54,573 bases of DNA from Chloroflexota bacterium. GTDB taxonomy: Bacteria; Chloroflexota; Anaerolineae; Aggregatilineales; Phototrophicaceae. Shown here in pieces: positions 9,168-17,974 of this stretch (positions within the stretch are counted from its first letter, which is position 1; each line of letters begins with the position of its first letter). Location: contig WTGC01000139.1 in the NCBI GenBank assembly GCA_011523705.1, positions 1 to 54,573 of the forward strand, given 5' to 3'. The notes below the pieces were generated by a model. It was not told where the DNA came from. It worked only from the letters and a program-made list of their open reading frames with translations, and ran no database searches. Position numbers and translations under genes: made by a program.

Positions 9168-10105
9168 AAGCCGGGACCTCCCTTGAACAATAGCGCCGTC
9201 AGGATGATCAAATGCACGGGGTAAAGCGTGCCGCGCCGAAAATGTTTGCGATAAAAGATGAGCATCGCGCGCCAAAACTCAAATTGCGCTTTGGAGCTTT
9301 TGCTGCTGGCCGCGCGCTTCACATGATGCACGGAAACAGCCGGATGGTACCATACTTTATAGCCAGCCTGCTTGATGCGAAATGCCCAATCCAGGTCCTC
9401 GCCATACATGAAGAAGGCTTCATCAAGCAAGCCCGCCCTTTCGATGGCCGCCTTGCGCACCTGCATATAGGCGCCGACCACGGAATCGACTTCGAGATCT
9501 TGGTCTTCATCGGCGAAAGTCATATTGTAGCGGCCGAAGCGCCGATTGCGGGGGAAGAGCCGCGCCAAGCCGGAATAGTGATAGAAGCTGACCATGGGCG
9601 TGGGGAAACCTCGGCGGCAGGCTTTGTCAAGGCTGCCATCGGGCAAGATCAGCTTGGGGCCGGCCACGCCGATATCGGGGCGAGAGTCCATAAATTGCAC
9701 CATCCGAAACAGGGCGGCGGGCGGCAATTCGGTATCTGGATTCAGAAGCAAGGCGTAACGCGGCGCCGACGGATCCACATCGCGCGCGCTGCGAAAACCC
9801 AAAGCGCGCAGACCGATATTGTTCGCCCGCGGATAGCCGACGTTGACCGGATTCGCAATCAATTCGACATCCGGGAATTCCCGCTGAACCATCGACGCGC
9901 TGCCGTCGTCCGAGGCATTATCGACCACGAGGACGCGAAAGCGGAAGTCGCCTTCGCTATCGAGGACCGTCCGCAGGCAGCGCGCCAACAGGTCACAGGT
10001 ACTCCAATTGACGATAACAATACCTAGATCAAGCACATTCGCCTCGGGCGCTTGCTTCGTCCGCCAACATTTTAGCACAACCGACGGCTGCATATTGTTT
10101 CCCAT
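9131..10105 (-). CDS. GT2 family glycosyltransferase (rhamnosyltransferase-like)
   Basis: Cytoplasmic GT-A fold glycosyltransferase that adds a sugar to a lipid-linked or surface glycan. Typical motifs: IVIVNWSTCDLL near the N-terminus, VLVVDNASDDGS (nucleotide binding), NVGYPRANNIGL, LLLNPDTELPP (the DxD-equivalent) and the acceptor-side FMYGEDLDWAFRIKQAGY. The start is uncertain: a GTG at 10135 overlaps the previous stop, an ATG lies at 10105, and a GTG just before the first beta strand (VLDLGIVIV) has a weak GAGGCG site. I used 10105. It sits between the GT39-type gene and the polyprenyl-phosphate transferase. Confidence 0.88.
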   Translation of the reverse strand: MGNNMQPSVVLKCWRTKQAPEANVLDLGIVIVNWSTCDLLARCLRTVLDSEGDFRFRVLVVDNASDDGSASMVQREFPDVELIANPVNVGYPRANNIGLRALGFRSARDVDPSAPRYALLLNPDTELPPAALFRMVQFMDSRPDIGVAGPKLILPDGSLDKACRRGFPTPMVSFYHYSGLARLFPRNRRFGRYNMTFADEDQDLEVDSVVGAYMQVRKAAIERAGLLDEAFFMYGEDLDWAFRIKQAGYKVWYHPAVSVHHVKRAASSKSSKAQFEFWRAMLIFYRKHFRRGTLYPVHLIILTALLFKGGPGLWQEIRNPSHTG

Positions 10106-10118
10106 TGATACAGGAGGT

Positions 10119-11810
10119 TTAGCGATGGCTCTCACAGCTTGCCTGATTGAGGCAGTAGACGATCAATGTTGGATTGTGCCAGAAAGACGCCATATTCATC
10201 ATCGCCTCGGAGCCGGTCCAATGTGGGCGCTGTATTTCCGCGACTCGCTGATAAGCGGCGTCCAGCGCTCGCTCGTAGGCGCGTTGCTTTTGGGCAAGTT
10301 GGGCGCCAACGATGCTTTCTGAACGGAGCACATCGAAAGCGATGCTGTCTGAGTAGATCAGATAGTCGAACTCGCTGCCGTCGGGCAAGTCCGAAGCGTA
10401 AGACAGGTTATGGGCGACGTTGGGATAAAGCGCCTTGTCCAGCGGCACATTGTATGGACCATTCAGAAAGAAGCGGGCGCCGCGCGGGATATGGCTGTGC
10501 ACCCAGGCCAACATGATTTCGCGCGTATCGGGCTGTGAGAACATTTTCACAACATGGACAGACAGGACCAAGGGCTGAATGATCAGAATCAGCGCGATGG
10601 CGGGCATGGTCAATCGGCTGGGGAGTCGTAAACTTCTGACCAGGCCCTCCGCGCCCAAGCCGACGAGCACGGCAGCAAAGGGAATGATGAGAATGAGCAG
10701 AGCGTCGCTATGACCGGGCCGAACCGTGCGCAGCGCGACCAAACTATAAGCCAGTATCATCAGTCCGATTGACAGGATAAACAGGCGCATCTCGCTTTGA
10801 GGCCGGCGGCCCGCTGGTTCTCGTCTCCTCGCTGCTGATATGAACCCCAGACAAGCGCAAGCGATGGCGGGAATGCCGAGCGCGAACAGGGCAGCGTAGG
10901 TCAGCATCAAGCCCAAGCCCGTCCATGGGTCAACGAGGAAATAAGAATGAATATCCGCGCCAGTCGCGATGTACTGTCCGACGATATAGGAAAAGTCGCG
11001 CCAGAAATGGTCGAAGTCCAGCAGCGTAAAGGGCGAGCCAAGCAGAAAGACGAGCGGGATGAGCAGCCAGCCGGCCGCAATTTCCAGCAGCGTCCTATTT
11101 GATCGACCGCGTATGACCGACAGAATGCCCACCGACACAACGATTATCGATACGATAGCGGCGTTGTAGCGCGTGGTTGCGGCTAACCCGGCGCAAGCGC
11201 AGGCCAACAGATAGAAGCGAAATCGCGATCGTCGCCGGCTGGCGAGCAGCGCGGCCAGGCTGGCCCAAGCCGCCAGCATCATCCAGCCGCCGGCCAGCGT
11301 GCCCGGCTTGATGTAATGGGCGTGTTGGACGAGCGTGTAGGAGACCGCGACCAGCAGTCCAGCGCAAATGGCTGCGAAACGCCCTGAATGTAGCCGCCCG
11401 ATGGCGTAGGCGCAGGCGACCGCCAGCATCGAACCAAAGACCGAGTAAGCGCGAGACAGCGCATAGAGCGAAAATGGCGCATAAGAACTGAGCAGCGCGC
11501 CCTCTCGGTCAGAGAGCAGCCTGCCCTCGAGCGCCCCCGTCAAATGATAGAGCGCGAAGTTGGCGTTGATCAGGAAGGCGGGATAATTGAAGAATTCGGG
11601 ATTCAGCCGCTTGCGCAGCGCCATCTCGAAGGGCAAAGCCACCGTGTAAAACTCATCCGGATGAAGCGGCAGGTGCTCGTGAACCATGCCGTAGGGCGCG
11701 TAAGAGGGGAAATACTCTGGATTGGGCTGGCCGAAGCCGATGCCGATGATGCGTAAGGCGGCGGCAAAGAGCAGGAGTATCGTGACCGCCAGCCAGTCAA
11801 TCGGGCGCAT
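10119..11810 (-). CDS. GT39/ArnT-like membrane glycosyltransferase
   Basis: Polytopic membrane protein of about 563 residues with roughly ten to twelve hydrophobic segments. It follows the GT-C pattern of dolichyl-phosphate-mannose-type glycosyltransferases, which use lipid-linked sugar donors on the outer face of the membrane. The first outward loop has HPDEFYTV, whose Asp-Glu fits the catalytic acid position of the family. The start is taken at ATG 11810 (MRPIDWLAV), directly before the first membrane helix; an in-frame start at 11876 would add an improbable Arg/Cys-rich leader. It overlaps the Mur ligase stop by 14 bases, as in a tight operon. Donor and acceptor are unknown. Confidence 0.8.
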   Translation of the reverse strand: MRPIDWLAVTILLLFAAALRIIGIGFGQPNPEYFPSYAPYGMVHEHLPLHPDEFYTVALPFEMALRKRLNPEFFNYPAFLINANFALYHLTGALEGRLLSDREGALLSSYAPFSLYALSRAYSVFGSMLAVACAYAIGRLHSGRFAAICAGLLVAVSYTLVQHAHYIKPGTLAGGWMMLAAWASLAALLASRRRSRFRFYLLACACAGLAATTRYNAAIVSIIVVSVGILSVIRGRSNRTLLEIAAGWLLIPLVFLLGSPFTLLDFDHFWRDFSYIVGQYIATGADIHSYFLVDPWTGLGLMLTYAALFALGIPAIACACLGFISAARRREPAGRRPQSEMRLFILSIGLMILAYSLVALRTVRPGHSDALLILIIPFAAVLVGLGAEGLVRSLRLPSRLTMPAIALILIIQPLVLSVHVVKMFSQPDTREIMLAWVHSHIPRGARFFLNGPYNVPLDKALYPNVAHNLSYASDLPDGSEFDYLIYSDSIAFDVLRSESIVGAQLAQKQRAYERALDAAYQRVAEIQRPHWTGSEAMMNMASFWHNPTLIVYCLNQASCESHR

Positions 11811-13350
11811 GGCGCGCCTGTCTGGCGGTGGGCAGCGTACTGAGCGGAGCGCCACGCAGCGCCGACCGCAGCGCATCGCGGTCGTCCCAGGGATGCTCGA
11901 CCGTGCCGAAGCACATGCTCTGCTCGTGACCCTTGCCGCAAGCCATCACCATATCGCCCGCGCGCGCCATTTGGCAGGCGGCGTAGATGGCTTCGCCCCT
12001 ATCGGGAATGCGCCTGAAGGTCTCGCCTTCGACGCCGCCATTTGCGAGGCAGCCAGCCGCCATCATGGCGAGGATGTCATCGAGGGATTCCGTGCGCGGA
12101 TCTTCCGCCGTCAAGATGGTCATATCAGCCAGTTGCGCCGAGGTTTCCGCCATCAGCCGGCGTTTTTCGATATCGCGCAGGCCCGCGCTGCCGAAGACGG
12201 CGATCAGGCGTTTGCCGGGCGCTAGCATGCGGCGGCCCGCTTCCAGCGCTCGCCTCAAGGCGTTGGGCGTATGGGCGAAGTCCACCATGGCGATAAAGTC
12301 TTGGCCATCGTCGATGCGCTCCATGCGCCCGGAGATGACATCAACTAACGCAATGCCGGTCTTGATAGCCTCCCAGCCGATGCCTAGCGCACGCGCGACG
12401 GCGAGAGCGGCGAGCGCATTGCTGACATTGAATTCGCCCGGCAACTGCAAGGTGAGCGCTTGATCAGCCACATGAAATTGCGTGCGGGCCGGCGAGAAAG
12501 CGATGTCGGCGGCGCGATAGCAAGCCTGTTTCGCGATGCTGTATGTGATGAGACGGTCGGCGGGAATGGCGGCGAAGCAATCGGCGGACGGGTCATCGGC
12601 GTTGATGATCGATACTTTCTCTTGCCCTGGTTTGCGCCGGCTATCTTGCAGCATTCGGAACATGATGGCTTTCGCCGCACGGTACTCTTCCCAACTGCCG
12701 TGATAATCGAGGTGTTCATGCATCACGTTGGTCAGCACGGCGACATCGATATCGACGCCGTTTAAGCGTCCCTGCGCCAAGCCGTGGCTGGTCATTTCCA
12801 GTATGCAGTGGGTCAGCCCGGCTTCGACCATCTTCGCCAAATAGGCTTGGATACGGGGCGCGCTCGGCGTTGTGACGTGCAAGCCGGTGGCTGAGGTTTC
12901 GTCGCCGAAGTCGGCTGAAATTGTGCTGATGTAACCGGCTCGGATATCTGAGACATGCTTGAATATGCTGTGCAGCAGCAGGCAAGTCGTGGTCTTGCCA
13001 TCGGTGCCGGTGACACCGATGATGACCAATTTGCGCGAAGGGGAATCGTGGTATGCGGCCGCTAGCAAGCCAAGTACCTGCGCCGCGCTCTTGACGCGAA
13101 TGTAGGGAACGGGAAGTTCTGGCGCTTCGGTTTCACCGACGATGGCGGCGGCGCCGGCGGCGATGGCGTCGGCAATAAAGGCGTGGCCGTCGCTTGACTG
13201 CCCAGCCCGCGCCACAAAGAGCCCGCCCGGCCTTACCTCAAGGCTCGACTCGACGACGGGCGCGCTGATCGGCGTCGAGAGATTGCCGCTGGTGGCGAGT
13301 ATCTGTTGGGCCGGGAGTGAAGCGAGCAGTGTATGCAGAGACTTGGGCAT
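11797..13350 (-). CDS. murE: MurE-like Mur ligase (UDP-MurNAc-tripeptide synthetase family)
   Basis: ATP-dependent cytoplasmic ligase of 517 residues with the three Mur domains: a MurE-type N-terminal domain, a central ATPase with P-loop GVTGTDGKTTT, and a C-terminal domain. The Lys normally carbamylated in the family is present in EEYRAAKAIMF, as are TNVMHEHLDYHG, SGRMERID and MVDFAHTPNAL. MurE enzymes normally add the third stem amino acid to UDP-MurNAc-Ala-Glu. The specificity loop, DNPR in diaminopimelate enzymes, reads AEDPRTES here, so the amino acid may differ. It heads a glycosyltransferase operon rather than a division and cell-wall cluster, so a dedicated MurE or a paralogue are both possible. 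Confidence 0.85.
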   Translation of the reverse strand: MPKSLHTLLASLPAQQILATSGNLSTPISAPVVESSLEVRPGGLFVARAGQSSDGHAFIADAIAAGAAAIVGETEAPELPVPYIRVKSAAQVLGLLAAAYHDSPSRKLVIIGVTGTDGKTTTCLLLHSIFKHVSDIRAGYISTISADFGDETSATGLHVTTPSAPRIQAYLAKMVEAGLTHCILEMTSHGLAQGRLNGVDIDVAVLTNVMHEHLDYHGSWEEYRAAKAIMFRMLQDSRRKPGQEKVSIINADDPSADCFAAIPADRLITYSIAKQACYRAADIAFSPARTQFHVADQALTLQLPGEFNVSNALAALAVARALGIGWEAIKTGIALVDVISGRMERIDDGQDFIAMVDFAHTPNALRRALEAGRRMLAPGKRLIAVFGSAGLRDIEKRRLMAETSAQLADMTILTAEDPRTESLDDILAMMAAGCLANGGVEGETFRRIPDRGEAIYAACQMARAGDMVMACGKGHEQSMCFGTVEHPWDDRDALRSALRGAPLSTLPTARQARHAPD

Positions 13351-13369
13351 TGCGTTCGTTCCATGAATT

Positions 13370-13465
13370 CCTGTTTACGTTGCGCGCAGCCAACCCCTCC
13401 CCCCGGCCCCCTCCCCGAAGCATCAGGGAGGGGGAGCTAAACGCTTCTAGCCGCAAGGAATTTTG
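13370..13465. repeat. Dispersed C/G-rich palindromic repeat, copy 1
   Basis: About 96 bases that recur at 37323-37417 in the same orientation. The core is a hairpin with CCCTCCCC and GGGAGGGGG arms around GAAGCATCA, preceded by a shared CAGCCAACCCCTCCCC and followed by AGCTAAAC. The outer flanks (CCTGTTT... and GCAAGG.ATTTTG) also match. It lies between murE and the ATP synthase genes in a 341-base gap whose remaining content is a terminator and no recognisable gene. Confidence 0.75.
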
Positions 13466-13540
13466 CGCTGGCGGTCGCTGTGCAGCGCATGTCTCTACAG
13501 TGGCGCATCTCTCTTATTCAAACACAGCTGAGCTTCCATG

Positions 13541-13574
13541 ACAAACACAAACGCGCCGGAGGACATCCAGCGCG
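13541..13574 (-). terminator. Rho-independent terminator after the ATP synthase genes
   Basis: On the minus strand, CGCGCTGGA, a 5-base loop and TCCGGCGCG form a 9-pair stem (one G-T) followed by TTTGTGTTTGT. It lies about 120 bases after the atpFH stop and ends the nuo-atp transcript before murE. Confidence 0.6.
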
Positions 13575-13691
13575 CGAAGTGTTGATGTTGAATGAACCGT
13601 GCTGATAGCGGGCGACTCACAGCCGCGTGTATGTCGCGTAGACACTTACCGCCGACAGTTAGCGTCAGTCGCCCCTATGAGGTCCCAAATG

Positions 13692-14393
13692 CTAGTTCAG
13701 GCTGCGCGCCAGCTCATTCAGCTGCGAGCGGACGCTGCCATCGACCATGCCGCCGGGCCAGCGCACGATCAAGCCGCCGAGGATCGAGGGATCGACGGTG
13801 AATTCCGCATCATCTGCGCCCACCTCTGAGGTGATTTTCTTCTGCTCGGCTTCGGTCAAGGGCATGGCGCTGACGACGGCAACGCTGCCGCCGATGCCTT
13901 TGGCGCCTGCCGGCAGGTCGGTGATGAAGCTGTTGACCAGCGCCTTCTGCTTGGTTTTGCTGATGCTCTCGCCCAGGATGCGCCCGGCGACGGCGACCGA
14001 GATATTCAGCACCTGATCGCGCAAATTGCCGAGCTCGGCATTGCGAATGGCGACCGCCTCGTTTTGCGCGTCATACTGAATGCGAGCGGCCTCTTGGCGC
14101 GCGTCGCTTTCGATGGCGCCGGCGACGTCTTCGCCCCGTCCGCGGGCTTCATCGATCACCTTTTGCGCTTCGGCGCGGGCTTGCGCCAGGATATTTTCCG
14201 CTTCGGCTTCGGCATTTTCCCGGGCGCGGGCGGCCGCCGCCGCGTCTTCCAAACCCTTGGCGATACGGTTGCGCCGTTCGTTCAGCACATTGGTCAAGGG
14301 ATCGTAGATGAAGCGCGTCAGCAGCACATAGAGCATGATGAAGGCGATCAGCCAAATGAGCATCAAACCCGGATTGATTCCCAATGCTTCCAT
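13692..14393 (-). CDS. atpF: ATP synthase b subunit fused to a delta-like C-terminal domain
   Basis: Peripheral-stalk subunit of F-type ATP synthase. Residues 1-28 are the single membrane helix. Residues 30-150 are a long Ala/Glu/Arg coiled coil that includes the conserved start DPLTNVLNERRNRIAKGLEDA. From about 168 the sequence becomes that of the C-terminal part of subunit delta: VAVVSAMPLTEAE, DPSILGGLIVRWPGGMVDGS and a final helix. The delta N-terminal helical bundle is missing. The total of 233 residues compares with about 160 for b alone. No separate atpH follows, and no F1 genes (atpA, G, D, C) are next to it. Start: ATG with AGGAGGA six bases upstream. Confidence 0.9.
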   Translation of the reverse strand: MEALGINPGLMLIWLIAFIMLYVLLTRFIYDPLTNVLNERRNRIAKGLEDAAAAARARENAEAEAENILAQARAEAQKVIDEARGRGEDVAGAIESDARQEAARIQYDAQNEAVAIRNAELGNLRDQVLNISVAVAGRILGESISKTKQKALVNSFITDLPAGAKGIGGSVAVVSAMPLTEAEQKKITSEVGADDAEFTVDPSILGGLIVRWPGGMVDGSVRSQLNELARSLN

Positions 14394-14419
14394 AGGTGTC
14401 CTCCTGTTGCGTATGGCGC

Positions 14420-14662
14420 CTAGTTCAGTACGAACAGGATAATGAGCGATACAACCAAGGCATAAATGGCGACCGCTTCGGCGAAGGCGACGCCGAGGAT
14501 CATGTTCGTCTGAATGGTCGGCGTATGATCGGGATTGCGTCCCATCGCCTGCACGGCGCCGCCCACCGACAAGCCGATGCCGATGCCGCCGCCAGCCGCG
14601 CCAATCATAGCCAAACCGGCGCCAATCGCTTTACCCAAAACTATCGTTGCTTGTGGATCCAT
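14420..14662 (-). CDS. atpE: ATP synthase c subunit
   Basis: An 80-residue two-helix hairpin that forms the rotor ring in the membrane. Helix 1 has the tight Gly packing motif GAAGGGIGIGLSVGG. The polar loop GRNPD contacts F1. Helix 2 carries the ion-binding Glu in GVAFAEAVAIYALV. Helix 1 lacks the Gln of Na+-binding rings, so proton coupling is likely. Start: ATG 14662 with GGAGGAAA eight bases upstream; an in-frame TTG at 14677 overlaps that site and is unlikely. Confidence 0.97.
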   Translation of the reverse strand: MDPQATIVLGKAIGAGLAMIGAAGGGIGIGLSVGGAVQAMGRNPDHTPTIQTNMILGVAFAEAVAIYALVVSLIILFVLN

Positions 14663-14707
14663 GGATGTTTCCTCCAATTCGCTATTCGTTGAAATCGAGC
14701 AAAAAGA

Positions 14708-16111
14708 CTAGTGCGCTTCGGCGTGATCATGCTCATCATCGTGATGATGGCTGATCGTCGCCAGCTGCATGAATATCGCCGTCAAGAGGGCGAATACCAA
14801 AGCCTGAATGGCGCCGACGAAGAATTCAAGGATGAAGAAGGGCCAAGGCAAAATCGGCACCAGGAAGCTCATCACAAAGAGCAAGATTGCCCCGGCGAAC
14901 ATCGCGCCCAAGAGACGGAAACTGAACGAGAGGACCTTGGCGAAGTCGCCGATGAGTTCGAGCAAGCCAACCGCCACGTCAATGCCGCCCAATGGCGATT
15001 TGAAGAGCGTGCTGAAGTTGAAGAACTTGGTGAAATAGCCAATGCCCAGGGCTTTGACGCCGACAACCTGGACCATGACCACGGCGATTAACGCTATGGT
15101 CAAAGTCATGTTCAAGTCCGTTGAGGCGACGCGCACCCAAGGCAAGACGACCCAGGGCACGCGCTTCGCCTCATCGCTGCTCGGGTCAGGGTGCATCGGG
15201 ATATCTTTCGCCTTGCTCTTATCGTAGGGCTCGTAACCGTCCTGCCAGGGCGCGGCCGCCACGCCGGTATAGCAACTGCGATCGCGGCGAGCTTGTTTTT
15301 CCGCCGTGCGCGCCGCCAGCACGTCGTCATAGGCCGCTGTAGCTTCGTCCGTCTCAGTTGCGGTCTCGGTCGCGTGATCGTCGGCGCCGGAGCCGCCCTC
15401 AGTCGCGTCGTCGCCGTGCCCGTCATGCGCCGCCTGATAGCGGGCATAGGCGGCCGCTACCAGCGCGTCTTGCTCGGCAGCAGCCTTGGCCGCCGCCGCA
15501 GCGACCAACGCGGATTCATCCGCCGCCGCTTCATCCGCCGGGCTGATCCAGTTGCATTGCCCGTTGACGTAAGATATGCCGAGGAAGCCCTGATATATCT
15601 CGAAGCCGTCGGTAGTGATGACTTTATACTCTTGCGTCGCGGGATCGAACTTTTCTTTGGTGTGCGGATGGATGAAACCGACCGTGTCGATGCCGGGCAC
15701 GAGAGACATCCAGTTTGACAAGAGGACGATGAGGAAAATCGTCATGAACATATTGAAGATCAAACGGAAATGCGGTCCGCCAGCGATGCCGCCGATGAAT
15801 CCCATCAAGCCTTCGAACAGCGCCTCGAACATATTGTAGAAGCCGCCCGGCGGAACTTCGCCGCCGTCGCTCGGCCGGCGCCGCGCGATGTAAACGAGGA
15901 AGAGCAACAGAAGCAGCCATACGATCACCGCCGCCACCAGCGTATTGGTGATGCGCATATCGGTGAAGGGAATGTTATACCCTTCTGGAAGATTCTCGCC
16001 GGGCAGTTGGATGAAGGGGATGACCGGAGGCACTTCCAGCGCGACGAATACACCAGCCAGGAACAACAGTAAAGCGATATAGCGGCGTTTTCCGTTCCAA
16101 AAGCTATTCAC
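14708..16111 (-). CDS. atpB: ATP synthase a subunit with a large periplasmic-loop insertion
   Basis: Membrane stator subunit that carries the proton half-channels. The essential Arg is present in LSFSFRLLGAMFAGAILL, and the conserved segments LSNWMSLVPGI and VASTDLNMTLTIAL are recognisable. The protein has 467 residues against about 240-290 usually. The excess is a roughly 175-residue insertion (about 146-320) between those two segments, in the loop that faces outward in E. coli AtpB. The insertion is Ala-, Glu- and Asp-rich, with a probable helix near 192-228, a His/Asp/Thr-rich stretch, and two cysteines (186 and 280) that could form a disulphide. The C-terminus is His-rich. It overlaps the preceding gene by 8 bases. 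Confidence 0.95.
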   Translation of the reverse strand: MNSFWNGKRRYIALLLFLAGVFVALEVPPVIPFIQLPGENLPEGYNIPFTDMRITNTLVAAVIVWLLLLLFLVYIARRRPSDGGEVPPGGFYNMFEALFEGLMGFIGGIAGGPHFRLIFNMFMTIFLIVLLSNWMSLVPGIDTVGFIHPHTKEKFDPATQEYKVITTDGFEIYQGFLGISYVNGQCNWISPADEAAADESALVAAAAAKAAAEQDALVAAAYARYQAAHDGHGDDATEGGSGADDHATETATETDEATAAYDDVLAARTAEKQARRDRSCYTGVAAAPWQDGYEPYDKSKAKDIPMHPDPSSDEAKRVPWVVLPWVRVASTDLNMTLTIALIAVVMVQVVGVKALGIGYFTKFFNFSTLFKSPLGGIDVAVGLLELIGDFAKVLSFSFRLLGAMFAGAILLFVMSFLVPILPWPFFILEFFVGAIQALVFALLTAIFMQLATISHHHDDEHDHAEAH

Positions 16112-16373
16112 TTATATCTTCCTCCTTCGTTCTCGTATTGCCGTGGAGATTTTTGGTTTTGAATCGCGTGTAAATGAAAATCGACGCGATGCTGATTGGG
16201 ATGCTCGCCAGCAACATGATGAAGACAAATGTCGGGCGCGTCCCGAATGCTTCGTCCAATGCCAAGCCGAGCAACAATGTTCCCAGAATGATGAGCAGGA
16301 TCATGCATCCCACCTGCCCTACCACGCCCGCCACGAGACCGTATGTCGAGAGCGGGTTATTCTCCGGTTTCAT
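16104..16373 (-). CDS. atpI: AtpI/AtpZ-like ATP synthase assembly protein
   Basis: An 89-residue membrane protein with two hydrophobic helices (about 10-36 and 46-68) and a polar C-terminus, placed directly upstream of atpB. Small two-helix AtpI/AtpZ proteins at this position help c-ring assembly or magnesium supply. The VGQVGCMILLIILGTLLLGLALD stretch and the Arg/Lys-rich end of helix 2 fit the family, though sequence similarity in the family is low. Assignment rests on size, topology and position. It is 104 bases downstream of nuoN, so it may be transcribed with the nuo genes. Confidence 0.65.
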   Translation of the reverse strand: MKPENNPLSTYGLVAGVVGQVGCMILLIILGTLLLGLALDEAFGTRPTFVFIMLLASIPISIASIFIYTRFKTKNLHGNTRTKEEDISE

Positions 16374-16477
16374 CTATCTCATGTCTTGTCATCAAACTGT
16401 CTACGTTGAACCGGCTCCCCGGGCAAACTTCGAGAATTTTATCACAAACGAATTCGCATAGCCACAGCGATTCGCGC

Positions 16478-17974
16478 TTACAAACCAGCCGCGCCCAAAG
16501 CGGCCCAATCGTAAATCGGCGTGACAGCGACCGTACCGAGCAAAATCACCAACAGCGCGGTAATGCCGAGCGACCAGCCATAGAAGCGCGGAATCGCGAT
16601 CGGCTTGTCATCGTCAGGACCGATATCGACATACATCACCTTGATGACGACCAGATAATAGTAGAGGGCGATGATGGCGTTGGTCACGGCGATCAACGCC
16701 AGGCCAACCAGATTGGAATTCACCGCCGCCTGGAACAGGAAGAACTTGCCGAAGAAACCGGCCGCCGGCGGAATCCCGCCCAATGAGAGCAAGCCGATGG
16801 TGATAAAGAGCGCCAGCCAGGGACTGCGGCGGTTCAAGCCGGCCATGTCGCTGATTTCTTCGGTGTCAGTCTTGGCGATGAAGAGGATGACGGCGCCGAA
16901 GACCAGCAGATTAGTGAAGATATACATGAACATATAGAACGAGACCGAAGCCACCGCCAAGCTGTCGTCCGCGCCCTGCAGGGCCACGACGCCGATGAGC
17001 GTGTAGCCGGCTTGCGCGATGGAGGAATAAGCCAGAAGGCGCTTGATATTGCTCTGGCGCAGCGCCACCACATTGCCCAGCGTCATCGACACGATTGAGA
17101 CGACCACCAACAGGTTCACCCAGAAATCCTGAATGAGGACGCCGGCAATGGCCAGGTCAGCTGGGAAGACGGCGGTCAAGAAGCGCAGCAGCAGAGCGAA
17201 GCTGGCGGCTTTGCTCGAGACGCTGACGAAGGCGGTCACCGGCGTCGGCGCGCCTTCATAGACATCGGGCGTCCAAAAGTGGAAGGGCACGGCGCTGATC
17301 TTGAAGCCAAAGCCCACAACAACCATTACCAGCGCGGTCATGACAGCGACCAGTCCCTCTTCCAGCCCGGCGCTCATGGCAGCGGCGATGCCGGCGAGAT
17401 TGGTCGTGCCGGCGAATCCATAGAGCAGGCTGAAGCCGAAGAGCATGATCGCGGACGCGAAAGCGCCGTAGAGGAAATACTTCATGCCGCTCTCGGCCGA
17501 ACGCTGATCGCCGCGGCGGAAGCTCGCCAGCATGTAGAGCGGGATCGAGAGCGTCTCCAAAGCCACGAATACCAGAATGAGGTCGGCGGCGCTGGACATC
17601 ATCAAGCCGCCCAGGGTGGCGACGATGACGATCAGATAGAATTCGCCTTTGTCGCCGACGCCTTTGTCGCCGGCCGCCATCAGGCAGGCAATCGCGCCCG
17701 CGAGCAATAGCATCACTTTGAAGATCTGCGAGAGCGGATCGTAATTGACCATGCCGCCCCAGAGCAGCGCGCCATTCTCGTATAGCGCCGGATCCGGCTG
17801 CCAGATGATCGGCACGAGCGCCAGCAGCGCCATGCCGACGGCGGAAACGACGACCACGTTGCGGCGCGTCGCCGGCGACCCATAGATATCGGCAAACAGC
17901 ACGACCACAGCCAGCGTGGTCAGCCCGATCTCCGGCAAGACGGATGGCAACTGCGCCCAGAGATCAAGTTCCAT
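16478..17974 (-). CDS. nuoN: NADH-quinone oxidoreductase subunit N
   Basis: Antiporter-like proton-pumping subunit of complex I, nearest the quinone module. It has 498 residues with about 14 membrane helices. The conserved ALETLSIPLYMLASFRRGDQRSAESGMKYFL region is easily recognised, as are PFHFWTPDVYEGAPTPVTAF, the SNIKRLLAYSSIAQAGY helix and GGIPPAAGFFGKF. It starts immediately after the preceding nuoM stop, with GGGAGG as ribosome binding site. It is the last subunit of the nuo run. Confidence 0.96.
   Translation of the reverse strand: MELDLWAQLPSVLPEIGLTTLAVVVLFADIYGSPATRRNVVVVSAVGMALLALVPIIWQPDPALYENGALLWGGMVNYDPLSQIFKVMLLLAGAIACLMAAGDKGVGDKGEFYLIVIVATLGGLMMSSAADLILVFVALETLSIPLYMLASFRRGDQRSAESGMKYFLYGAFASAIMLFGFSLLYGFAGTTNLAGIAAAMSAGLEEGLVAVMTALVMVVVGFGFKISAVPFHFWTPDVYEGAPTPVTAFVSVSSKAASFALLLRFLTAVFPADLAIAGVLIQDFWVNLLVVVSIVSMTLGNVVALRQSNIKRLLAYSSIAQAGYTLIGVVALQGADDSLAVASVSFYMFMYIFTNLLVFGAVILFIAKTDTEEISDMAGLNRRSPWLALFITIGLLSLGGIPPAAGFFGKFFLFQAAVNSNLVGLALIAVTNAIIALYYYLVVIKVMYVDIGPDDDKPIAIPRFYGWSLGITALLVILLGTVAVTPIYDWAALGAAGL

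Noticed and set aside
10111..10322. AGGAGGT followed by ATG 10125 on the plus strand, as if a small gene began
   Set aside because: It lies antisense to the end of the GT39-type gene. The encoded 65 residues show nothing recognisable and the match is probably chance.
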